This document shows, in pieces, positions 44,302-51,964 of a DNA stretch of 64,000 nucleotides. The notes under the pieces are model-generated. The model searched no databases. It was not told the DNA's origin and worked only from the letters and a program-made list of their open reading frames with translations. A program made the position numbers and the translations under genes. The DNA is from Acidobacteriaceae bacterium. Its GTDB lineage: Bacteria > Acidobacteriota > Terriglobia > Terriglobales > Acidobacteriaceae. The first letter of the stretch is position 1, and every line of letters begins with the position of its first letter. The stretch is taken from the NCBI GenBank assembly GCA_003132445.1, contig PKXU01000082.1, positions 42,873-106,872 of the forward strand, read 5' to 3'.

Positions 44302-45186
44302 TTATGCGGTTCCAAACGTTCCGCGGCGCACCGCGTATCGCACTGCCGCGACCGAGCTGACGATAAGAAGAATCAGCACAAACGATCCTGCCCAGGCTTG
44401 GCGATGCCAATCGTCATAGGGCGAATTGGCATACACGTAGATCTGCAGCGGCAGCGCGGCCGTCGGCTGATCGTAGCGAAGATTCCAAAATGTGTTGCCC
44501 AGAGCGGTAAAAAGCAAGGGCGCCGTTTCCCCCGCCACTCGGGCAAAGGCCAGCATAACTCCCGTGATCACGCCGGAAGTCGCTGTACGAAGTGTAACCG
44601 AAAGAGTGGTTCGCCAGCGTGGTACTCCCAGTCCGTAAGCCGCTTCCCGCAGCGCGCGCGGCACCAGCAGCAGCATCTCTTCAGTGGTGCGGCAGATCGT
44701 CGGAACCATCATGATGGCCAGCGCCACGCCACCCGCCAGCGCTGAGAATCCTCGACCGCGAACCAGAATCGCCCAGGCGACAATACCGATCACGATGGAG
44801 GGCACGCCATTTAATACATCCGCAGTAAAACGCACTGCGCTTCCAAAGCGATTGCGTCCAAACTCCGCCAGGTAAATTCCTGCACCCACTCCAAACGGTA
44901 CGCCAATGAGGCTGGCGATGCCGAGAATGAGCACCGACCCGGCAATCGCATTGGCCATGCCGCCACCGGGCTCACCCACCGGCTTGGGAGTCTGAGTCAG
45001 AAAGGCCCAGTTGATGGAACCCAAGCCGCGATACACCAGGTAGCCGAAGATGGCAACTAACGGAGCCAGCACCAGCACGACCGTCAAGACCGCAACGCCG
45101 GTCATGAAATGATCGGTAAAGCGGCGGCGCCAACTGATCTGCGAAACGGGTGGCTGCGCGGAAGGGTTGCCAGCAAGTTCAGGCAT
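44302..45186 (-). CDS. pstA: Phosphate ABC transporter permease PstA
   Basis: PstA is one of the two transmembrane subunits of the high-affinity phosphate importer. The 294-residue protein shows six hydrophobic segments and the coupling motif EEMLLLVPRALREAAYGLGVPRWRTTLSVTLRTATSGVITGVMLAFARVAGETAPLL, the EAA-loop signature of PstA. The start overlaps the pstC stop by 8 bp, so the two are translationally coupled. Confidence 0.97.
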   Translation of the reverse strand: MPELAGNPSAQPPVSQISWRRRFTDHFMTGVAVLTVVLVLAPLVAIFGYLVYRGLGSINWAFLTQTPKPVGEPGGGMANAIAGSVLILGIASLIGVPFGVGAGIYLAEFGRNRFGSAVRFTADVLNGVPSIVIGIVAWAILVRGRGFSALAGGVALAIMMVPTICRTTEEMLLLVPRALREAAYGLGVPRWRTTLSVTLRTATSGVITGVMLAFARVAGETAPLLFTALGNTFWNLRYDQPTAALPLQIYVYANSPYDDWHRQAWAGSFVLILLIVSSVAAVRYAVRRGTFGTA

Positions 45187-46213
45187 GTCCCCTCGCAGGC
45201 TGGCCTCGAGTTACGCTCCACACGAGCAACTGTGCCAGAGCGTTTACCACGATCGTGACCAGGAACAACGCCAGACCAATTTCCACCAGCGCGGAAAGGT
45301 AAACGTCTCCCGTAGCCTCGCTGAACTCGTTGGCCAGCACGCTGGCCATGGTATAGCCGGGAGCAAACAACGACTTCGCAATCTCGGGGCGGTTTCCGAT
45401 GACCATGGTGACTGCCATGGTTTCACCGAGCGCCCGGCCTAATCCAAGAATGATCCCGCCCACAATTCCAGCCCGTGCGTTGCGCAATACGCCCACGCGA
45501 ATCATCTCCCAACGTGTCGCGCCTAAGGCCAACACTCCCTCGCGCTGATGTTGCGGCACAACCATAAGAACTTCGCGCGTAATAGACGAAATGATCGGGA
45601 TGATCATGATGGCAAGAATGATCCCTGCTGCCAGCATGCCGATCCCGTACGGCGGACCTTCAAACAGTCCCGTCCACCCCATCGTCTTAGCCAGGAAAGG
45701 TTGAACGTACCCGCTCAACAACGGCACCAGCACAAACATCGCCCACAATCCGTAAATCACGCTGGGAATCGCGGCCAGCAACTCCACAAAGAACGATAGC
45801 GGGCCCCGCAGCCGCCCCGGGCACATCTCGGTAGTGAATACCGCAACTCCCACTGCCAGCGGAATGGCAATGATGAGCGCCAGAAATGAAGAAACCAGCG
45901 TCCCGTAAATGAACGGTAGAGCACCGAACTGTTCGCTGACGGGGTTCCAGTCGCTGCCCGCGAAAAACTTGAAACCAAATGCATGCCACGAAAGACCAGA
46001 CCCCGATATGAGTTCGTAGACGATCAGAACAAGCACGCCGAGCACGGCAAAGCCGCACACCGTCATCGCCGACTTAAAGAGACGGTCTGGGACCTCGCTG
46101 GTCGAGGCCCGCAGCAAGGGCGACGACCGCTCCCCCGATACCGCAGTAACTTTCGTCCCTTCAACAGGTTGCGGTCCGGGCATATTAGGCCGAGGAAGCG
46201 CTGGATTGGCCAT
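45179..46213 (-). CDS. pstC: Phosphate ABC transporter permease PstC
   Basis: PstC pairs with PstA. The 344-residue protein has an unusually long hydrophilic N-terminus (~50 residues) before the first membrane helix. GSDWNPVSEQFGALPFIYGTLVSSFLALIIAIPLAVG and the EAA-loop QREGVLALGATRWEMIRVGVLRNARAGIVGGIILGLGRALGETMAVTMVIGN are typical of PstC. A PHO-box-like repeat sits 25 bp upstream of the ATG. First gene of pstC-pstA-pstB-phoU; pstS is about 8 kb away on the same strand. Confidence 0.97.
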   Translation of the reverse strand: MANPALPRPNMPGPQPVEGTKVTAVSGERSSPLLRASTSEVPDRLFKSAMTVCGFAVLGVLVLIVYELISGSGLSWHAFGFKFFAGSDWNPVSEQFGALPFIYGTLVSSFLALIIAIPLAVGVAVFTTEMCPGRLRGPLSFFVELLAAIPSVIYGLWAMFVLVPLLSGYVQPFLAKTMGWTGLFEGPPYGIGMLAAGIILAIMIIPIISSITREVLMVVPQHQREGVLALGATRWEMIRVGVLRNARAGIVGGIILGLGRALGETMAVTMVIGNRPEIAKSLFAPGYTMASVLANEFSEATGDVYLSALVEIGLALFLVTIVVNALAQLLVWSVTRGQPARGHA

Positions 46214-46237
46214 TCCGCCTAACCGTAGCAGAGGCGT

Positions 46238-46255
46238 GTTACAAAGGTGTTAAAA
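46238..46255 (-). promoter_or_regulatory. PHO-box-like direct repeat before pstC
   Basis: On the minus strand the sequence reads TTTTAAC-ACCT-TTGTAAC, two 7-bp direct repeats with a 4-bp gap. This is the 11-bp period of a PhoB/PhoP box. It is followed after 10 bp by TACGGT, a weak -10. The same layout occurs before pstS. Binding is inferred. Confidence 0.6.
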
Positions 46256-46367
46256 TTAGGCAGGCTTTTCCGCTGGGGACCATCTGTCAGCCTGATTCAA
46301 ATTAAGCTGTCTGCAAACTGAATAATGCGGTACTGTATCCTTCCCCCCGCTCCTAGGATTCGTTTTT

Positions 46368-47243
46368 ATGTCGATCGCAGCCGACCGTAGCAAGTTTGCC
46401 TTTGAGAAGACCGAGCGCGCTTTGCTGAAGCTTTCTTCCGAGCAGGATGCGGAAAGCGTCCATGGCTTTCGCACCGCCAGCCGCAGGCTGCAAACACTCG
46501 TCGAACAGCTTCTTCCCGACCGCGACCGGAACCAGAAAAAACTTCTGAAGATGCTGGACCGGATTCGCCAGCGCGCGGGCAAAGTGCGCGACCTGGATGT
46601 TCAACTGGCGGCCTTGCGCAGCCTGAAGGTTCCTCAGCAGCCGCGCCGCAAGACTCAACTCATGCACGGCCTGATTGAACTTCGGGCAAAACATGAAAAG
46701 AAGCTGCGCAAATTATTGAGCAAAGATGCGATCCGTGAAATCCGCAAGAGACTCAAACGGGCCGCAAGACAGGTTCGTCCTGAAAACAGTCGCGACGCCC
46801 TGAGCGTCGCCCGCTCTATCTTGAGCGAAGTAGTCCGCCCTGCTGGGCCAGTTAGCGAAGATCTGTTACATCGCTACCGCATCGTCGTAAAGCGCGCCCG
46901 TTACGCAGCGGAGTTCGCTCCAAAATCCGCTGGAGCCACGCAATTGATTACCGAACTCAAGCGGCTTCAGGATGCCGTGGGCAACTGGCATGACTGGCTT
47001 ACCCTCACTCAATCCGCTGCCAAGCGGCTGGGCGATGTTAATCAATCGTCGCTGGTGGCCGCTCTTCACAATGTGACGGGCGGCAAATTCCGCCATGCTG
47101 TCGCGGCGCTGTCAGCCTCGCCAACCATTCAAAATACGGCGAAACCAGTCTCCGTCGTTCCCGAATCGCCTTCTTCTTCGCCGTCGCGCAAAGTGAACAG
47201 CAAGAGTCCAACACAGATGGAACGCATGGAGTCTGCCGCATAG
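46368..47243 (+). CDS. CHAD-domain protein
   Basis: A 291-residue protein with a CHAD (conserved histidine alpha-helical) domain over residues ~15-250. The repeated helices carry conserved His and basic residues: VHGFRTASRRLQTLVEQLLPDRDR, VRDLDVQLAALRSL, HRYRIVVKRARYAAEFA, LQDAVGNWHDWLTLTQSA. CHAD proteins bind polyphosphate and some localise to polyP granules. The C-terminal tail (~40 residues) is Ser/Pro/Lys-rich and probably disordered. Its position between pstC and ppx, divergent from the pst operon, fits a polyphosphate role. Confidence 0.88.
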   Translation: MSIAADRSKFAFEKTERALLKLSSEQDAESVHGFRTASRRLQTLVEQLLPDRDRNQKKLLKMLDRIRQRAGKVRDLDVQLAALRSLKVPQQPRRKTQLMHGLIELRAKHEKKLRKLLSKDAIREIRKRLKRAARQVRPENSRDALSVARSILSEVVRPAGPVSEDLLHRYRIVVKRARYAAEFAPKSAGATQLITELKRLQDAVGNWHDWLTLTQSAAKRLGDVNQSSLVAALHNVTGGKFRHAVAALSASPTIQNTAKPVSVVPESPSSSPSRKVNSKSPTQMERMESAA

Positions 47244-47273
47244 CACGATCGTCTGACTTTTCTGAATCCCGCA

Positions 47274-47482
47274 GGTAGTGGCTCAGTTTCAATTTATTCT
47301 CCTACGAGGCGTCATCCCGAAGCGCGGCGTACTTCAGCCGCGTGAGGGATCTCCCATAGATACGACCAGTGGGAGATCCCTTCGACTTCATGTCAGGGCA
47401 GGCTCTTCGTTCCGCCTGCAAAATTGCTGCACTCAGAAGGACTCCGAACTATCGACCGAAAGATTCAAATTGAGCCACTACC
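47274..47482. mobile_element. Small non-autonomous element with terminal inverted repeats
   Basis: Outer inverted repeats GGTAGTGGCTCA (47274-47285) and TGAGCCACTACC (47471-47482) are perfect over 12 bp. They continue imperfectly inward: AATTT/AAATT around a 6-base difference. Inside, a second inverted repeat, GGGATCTCCCA (47346-47356) and TGGGAGATCCC (47370-47380), is perfect over 11 bp. There is no transposase. The ~209-bp structure between the CHAD gene and ppx resembles a MITE or REP-derived element. Flanking duplications are not obvious. Confidence 0.6.
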
Positions 47483-47540
47483 ATCCTGCAACCCGCCGTG
47501 ACGATCCGCCCCGCGTCCATGTAAACTGTGAGCCTTCCCC

Positions 47541-49070
47541 ATGCCCACGTTTGCCGCGGTCGATATCGGCTCCAACTCCGTACGATTAAAGATTGCGCGT
47601 TTGCAGGCGGGACGACTGCGCCCGCTCCATGAGGACCGGGAAGTTACGCGCCTGGGCGAAGGCGTTTTCGGTTCCGGATTTCTCACTCCTGATTCCATCG
47701 CGGAAACCGTAAAAGTTCTGCGCCGGTTCCATCGTGCCACGCAACAGATCGTCACTGACAACGTGCGTGTGGTTGCGACCAGCGCGCTGCGGGACGCGCG
47801 CAATTCGCAGGCATTCCTGGAGTGGGTGCGTTCGGCCACGGGCTGGCGAGTCGAGATCATTTCGGGCGTAGAAGAGGCGCGGCTCATTCACCTGGGGCTT
47901 GTCTCCAGTGGCCGCGTAGATCGGTCGCCCACGCTCATGATGGATCTTGGCGGCGGCAGTTGCGAACTCACCGTCACCCAGGGCGGCCACATTCGCGATG
48001 CAGTCAGCCTCCCTCTGGGGGCGGTTCGCCTGACCAACGAATTCCTGCGGCACGATCCCACGCGCAAAGGAGAATTGAAACGATTGCGCGGCTTCATTGC
48101 CCGTGAAGTCAATCGCATCATCGACCGCATTACTTCGGCGAAAGTAAAGAATGTGATTGCGACATCTGGAACGGCAGCTGCCTTGGCGGCCGTCGCCAGC
48201 CATCTGCGCCGGGGAACACGCAGCCAGCGGCTCATGGTGTCCTCTGCCGAAATGACCCGCATTGCCAAACGACTGGCCCGCCTGCCAGTCACCGAGCGCC
48301 GAAAAATCGAAGGTATTGGCCCACGCCGCGCGGAGATCGTCGTCGCCGGCGCCACCGTTTATCAGGAACTCATTGATCGGCTTCGCCTGAAAGGTTTCCG
48401 CTATTCGCCTCTCGGACTGCGCGACGGCATTCTCGCCCAGATGGCGGCCGACTACGATCGCAGCACTCGCTCCGGCCGACAGATCGAATTCGAGCGCTGG
48501 GAATCCATTATGACTGCGGTCGACCATTACCGTGTCGATCGCAAACATGCGCTGGACGTCCGCGACCATGCCACGCTGTTGTTCTCCGCGCTGCGATCAC
48601 TGCATCGCTTGCCTCCGGAATATCGCGAATGGCTTTCGGCCGCGGCCATGCTCTACGAAGTCGGCGACTACGTAAATCGGAACGGCCGGCACCGGCATAC
48701 TCACTACATCATTTCCAACTCTGAGATTCTCGGCTATACCCCGCAGCAACGGCGCATCATCGCCGCCGTCGCCCGCTATCTGGGAAAATCGCGCCCTGCT
48801 CTGGAGGATGGTCCCATGAAGTTGCTCGATCCAGGTGATCGCGCGAATGTGCAGAAGGCCATCCTGTTGCTTCGCTTGGCGCGTGCTTTGAACCTGGGCC
48901 GCAGTCGTGCAGTGGAAAAAGTGCGCGTGGGAGTTCGCTCGGCAGAAGTAAAGTTGAGTCTGGTCCCCAGGCGGCGAATGGGTGTGGATTTGGAACTCTG
49001 GGCAGTAGAGAAAGAACGCGATTATTTCCGCGAAGTCTTCGGCCGCGAACTCTCAACGGCTGTGTCGTAG
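47541..49070 (+). CDS. ppx: Exopolyphosphatase/GppA-family phosphatase
   Basis: Ppx/GppA enzymes release phosphate from polyphosphate or pppGpp. The 509-residue protein has the ASKHA fold: AAVDIGSNSVRLKIARL at the start, VATSALRDARNSQAFL, SGVEEARLIHLGLV, MDLGGGSCELTVT near residue 135, and SGTAAALAAVASHL. The C-terminal region (~315-500) is an HD-like helical domain with LYEVGDYVNRNGRHRHTHYIISNSEILG in place of the usual HD/HHHHSYYLI. Polyphosphatase activity is more likely than pppGpp hydrolysis given the ppk neighbour (inference). The end overlaps the convergent sixA end by 49 bp. Confidence 0.93.
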   Translation: MPTFAAVDIGSNSVRLKIARLQAGRLRPLHEDREVTRLGEGVFGSGFLTPDSIAETVKVLRRFHRATQQIVTDNVRVVATSALRDARNSQAFLEWVRSATGWRVEIISGVEEARLIHLGLVSSGRVDRSPTLMMDLGGGSCELTVTQGGHIRDAVSLPLGAVRLTNEFLRHDPTRKGELKRLRGFIAREVNRIIDRITSAKVKNVIATSGTAAALAAVASHLRRGTRSQRLMVSSAEMTRIAKRLARLPVTERRKIEGIGPRRAEIVVAGATVYQELIDRLRLKGFRYSPLGLRDGILAQMAADYDRSTRSGRQIEFERWESIMTAVDHYRVDRKHALDVRDHATLLFSALRSLHRLPPEYREWLSAAAMLYEVGDYVNRNGRHRHTHYIISNSEILGYTPQQRRIIAAVARYLGKSRPALEDGPMKLLDPGDRANVQKAILLLRLARALNLGRSRAVEKVRVGVRSAEVKLSLVPRRRMGVDLELWAVEKERDYFREVFGRELSTAVS

Positions 49071-49552
49071 AGCGCCCTCAAAACTTTCGGCGTAACACAC
49101 CACTGTAGCGTGCCCGCAGCGCGGCGCATCTCCACCTTAGCCGCAGTGCCCTTTTTCAGTTCCACCGAGGCCTCGCAACCGGAATCGCTGATCACCGCGC
49201 CTAGAAATTGGCTCAGGTTCGGATTGTGCCCGACCACCAGAATCGCCTCCTGGCGCGCATATTTCTCCAGGAGTTTGCGAAAGTCAGCCAGCCCAGCCTC
49301 TGGGCGCAGCCCATTGTCGATCTGCAGCTTCCCTTCGTAACCTAATTCGTTGCCCACCAGAGAGGCGGTCTGAGTACAGCGCTTCAGTGGGCTGGAAACG
49401 ATCACGTCCACTTGCACATCGAGCGCGGCTAAAGCGCGTCCAACGTAGCCGCACTGTTCAATGCCTTCTTTATCGAGCGCCCGTTTCTCGTCCTTCTTCG
49501 GATTCACCAAATGCTCGCCCGCGCTGGCATGGCGTAGAAAATAGAGGATCAT
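49022..49552 (-). CDS. sixA: SixA-like histidine phosphatase
   Basis: A 176-residue histidine-phosphatase-superfamily protein with the catalytic RHA motif (LYFLRHASAGEH, R7-H8), SPLKRCTQTASLVGNEL, and the second catalytic region VVGHNPNLSQFLGAV. The SixA type removes phosphate from phosphohistidine in signalling proteins. The gene lies 6 bp downstream of ppk on the same strand, so the two form an operon, and it overlaps the end of convergent ppx by 49 bp. Confidence 0.9.
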   Translation of the reverse strand: MILYFLRHASAGEHLVNPKKDEKRALDKEGIEQCGYVGRALAALDVQVDVIVSSPLKRCTQTASLVGNELGYEGKLQIDNGLRPEAGLADFRKLLEKYARQEAILVVGHNPNLSQFLGAVISDSGCEASVELKKGTAAKVEMRRAAGTLQWCVTPKVLRALYDTAVESSRPKTSRK

Positions 49553-49558
49553 CTGGGT

Positions 49559-51715
49559 TTATCGTTCCTTTCCCACCGCTTTTCGCTTTCCTGTTGGAAC
49601 GTGAGCGGGGATGGCGGTGGGAACCTTCCCTTCCGCAACCCGCATCAGGAAATCCTGCGCGCTGAAAGCCGCGGCCCCAGTGGGCGGCCGGCGATTGCGA
49701 GCGCCGTGCATGGGCTGCCAGGCACGCATGTAAGTAGCATCCTTCAACAGAATTCTTGCCTTACGGTTATCGGCCAAATAGGCATCCAAAATTTCATGCC
49801 GCACCCGTTCCCGCAACATTTCATCGCGCAGCGGCACCAGCACTTCGACACGCTCATAAAGATTGCGAGGCATCCAATCTGCGCTGCCGATATAAATCGC
49901 TTCTTCGCCCCCATTTGAAAAGTAGTAAATCCGGCTATGCTCCAGAAACCGGCCGACAATGCTGCGCACGCGGATGTGGTCGCTCACCCCGCGCACGCCC
50001 GGACGCAGCGCGCAGATACCGCGCACAATCAGATCAATCTGTACGCCAGCTTGCGACGCGCGGTAAAGGGCTTGGATCACACCCTTGTCCAACAGCGCGT
50101 TCATCTTCGCGATGATGCGAGCTTCTTTGCCCTGCCGCGCGTGCTCGGTCTCCCGATCAATGAGGGCGATGCACTTCTCCGCCAGATCCAGAGGAGCCAC
50201 CAAAAGCGGCTCGTAGCTTGGATTCTCAGCGTAAGCCGTCAGGAAACTGAAAACATCGTGCACGGCACGCGTGATCTCAGGATTGGCCGTGAACAAACTT
50301 AAATCAGTGTAGATTCTTGCAGTGTTTGCGTTGTAGTTCCCAGTGCCGATATGAGCATAACTGCGCGCCACCCCGTCAGGGTCGCGCCGCACCAGCAGAG
50401 ACAACTTGCAGTGCGTTTTCAGGCCCACCAGGCCGTGGAAGACCTGCACTCCCGCGTCTTCCAGATCGCGCGCCCAGCGTATATTCGAAGCTTCATCAAA
50501 GCGCGCCTTCAACTCCACCACGGTGGTTACTTCCTTGCGCGACGCCGCGTCCATTAGCGAAGGCACAATCAATGAATGTTCGCTGGTGCGGTAGAGAGTC
50601 TGCTTGATGGAAAGAACATTCTCATCCTCCGCCGCCGATTCAATAAACGAAATAACGGCGTCGTAGGAGTCGAATGGATGATGCAGCAGAATGTCATGCG
50701 CGCGCAGCTCCTCGAACAAGTCCTTGAATTTAGAAGTGAGCCGTAACTCGCGCGGAGAAAAAGCGGGGTCCTTGAGATCCGGCCGCTTCACCTGCTCGTA
50801 GACATTAAACAGGCGCGAAAGATTGACCGGACCATTTACCGGAAAAACCTGCCACGGATCCAGCTCGAACACCGTGCGCAAGCGATCGATGATCTCCGGG
50901 TCGGCATCCGCTTCAATTTCCATGCGGACCGCATCCCCTTTGCGCCGGTTATGCAATTCCGCACGCACCGATTCCAGCAGGCTTCTCGCCTCTTCTTCCG
51001 CCAAATACAGATTGCTGTTGCGAGTCACGCGAAAAGGCGCGGACGAAACGATGTCATATCCGTGGTACATGCGCACGGCATGATGTGCCACCAGGTCGGC
51101 CAGGAAAATAAAGTCGGCAGTGCCCTCTGACGGCAACCGCACCAGCCGTGGCAAAGCCCGCGGCACGGAAACTACGCCAGTGTAAGTGAGCGCCGAGCGC
51201 CGCCGCCGGCGCAGCAGAAAACCGAGACACAAAGCTTTGTTAATGACTCGTGGGAAGGGATGCGCCGGATCCACGGTAACCGGCGTCAACAGCGGGTCCA
51301 GTTCCTTTTCGCAGTATTCTTCTACGAAGCCTAAAGCATCGGCATCCAGTTCGTGCAGTCCCAGAACCCGAATTCCATTCTCGGCCAGCGCTGGACGCAA
51401 ACTTCCATTCCAGCAGTCATACTGATCGTCCACAAATTCGTGCGTCAGCCGGTTCAGTAGACCGCGTTTTTCCATCAGCGTTACACCGTCGGGCCCGGCC
51501 TCGTTGTAGCCGTCCTCGATTTGCTGCATCATGGCGGCCACGCGCACTTCGAAAAACTCATCCAGGTTGCTCGCGGAGATGGCCAGAAACTTCAGCCGCT
51601 CCAGAAGCGGATTTCCTTCGTCCGATGCCTCTTCGAGCACCCGCCGATTGAATGCCAGCCAGGAAGTGTCGCGGTTCAAAAAGTACTGTGGGTTGTCGAG
51701 CGAGATTCGAGCCAT
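49559..51715 (-). CDS. ppk: Polyphosphate kinase 1
   Basis: Ppk1 reversibly polymerises ATP gamma-phosphate into polyphosphate. The 718-residue protein has the four expected domains: N-terminal NRDTSWLAFNRRVLEEA with LKFLAISASNLDEFFEVRVA, a head domain, and two phospholipase-D-like catalytic domains. The first catalytic His is in GLVGLKTHCKLSLLVRR and the second region is YIGSADWMPRNLYERVEVLVPL. The C-terminus has a ~35-residue basic tail. ppk is followed by sixA. A 249-bp spacer separates it from the porin upstream. Confidence 0.97.
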   Translation of the reverse strand: MARISLDNPQYFLNRDTSWLAFNRRVLEEASDEGNPLLERLKFLAISASNLDEFFEVRVAAMMQQIEDGYNEAGPDGVTLMEKRGLLNRLTHEFVDDQYDCWNGSLRPALAENGIRVLGLHELDADALGFVEEYCEKELDPLLTPVTVDPAHPFPRVINKALCLGFLLRRRRRSALTYTGVVSVPRALPRLVRLPSEGTADFIFLADLVAHHAVRMYHGYDIVSSAPFRVTRNSNLYLAEEEARSLLESVRAELHNRRKGDAVRMEIEADADPEIIDRLRTVFELDPWQVFPVNGPVNLSRLFNVYEQVKRPDLKDPAFSPRELRLTSKFKDLFEELRAHDILLHHPFDSYDAVISFIESAAEDENVLSIKQTLYRTSEHSLIVPSLMDAASRKEVTTVVELKARFDEASNIRWARDLEDAGVQVFHGLVGLKTHCKLSLLVRRDPDGVARSYAHIGTGNYNANTARIYTDLSLFTANPEITRAVHDVFSFLTAYAENPSYEPLLVAPLDLAEKCIALIDRETEHARQGKEARIIAKMNALLDKGVIQALYRASQAGVQIDLIVRGICALRPGVRGVSDHIRVRSIVGRFLEHSRIYYFSNGGEEAIYIGSADWMPRNLYERVEVLVPLRDEMLRERVRHEILDAYLADNRKARILLKDATYMRAWQPMHGARNRRPPTGAAAFSAQDFLMRVAEGKVPTAIPAHVPTGKRKAVGKER

Positions 51716-51964
51716 GGGAGAGCGCTTTACGTTTTATCTGTGAGATTTTCCCTGCGAACGATTCCCTTGAGTGCAGCTCCAAGTACGGGACCTTCAGTAT
51801 AAAGCATCGAGCAAGGCTACGCAGCCGCTTGACCCAAAAGAGATTCGAACCGTTGTCTTCGCTCAAAATCAAAACGGCACCCAGACAGCGTGAATCTGTC
51901 CAGGTGCCGGTAGCTTTGCGTTGACCGGCAAAAGCGCCGGCAAAAGTGTCCGCCATTTCCTACG
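51716..51964. other. Spacer between porin and ppk
   Basis: No gene is seen. The spacer contains the porin terminator (51861-51909) in its upstream half and the ppk promoter region in the remaining ~145 bp. No PHO-box-like 7-4-7 repeat was found before ppk. Confidence 0.5.
51861..51909 (-). terminator. Intrinsic terminator downstream of the porin gene
   Basis: On the minus strand, arms CGGCACCTGGACAG and CTGTCTGGGTGCCG (12 of 14 pairs, 7-base loop) are followed by TTTTGATTTT. This starts 56 bp after the porin stop codon. It would end the pstS-porin transcript before ppk. Confidence 0.75.

Noticed and set aside
43861-44745. 294-codon plus-strand ORF opposite pstB/pstA
   Set aside because: It spans two real genes and their spacer on the other strand; shadow frame.
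47586-48569. 327-codon minus-strand ORF opposite ppx
   Set aside because: It is antisense to the conserved exopolyphosphatase domain and shows no family features.
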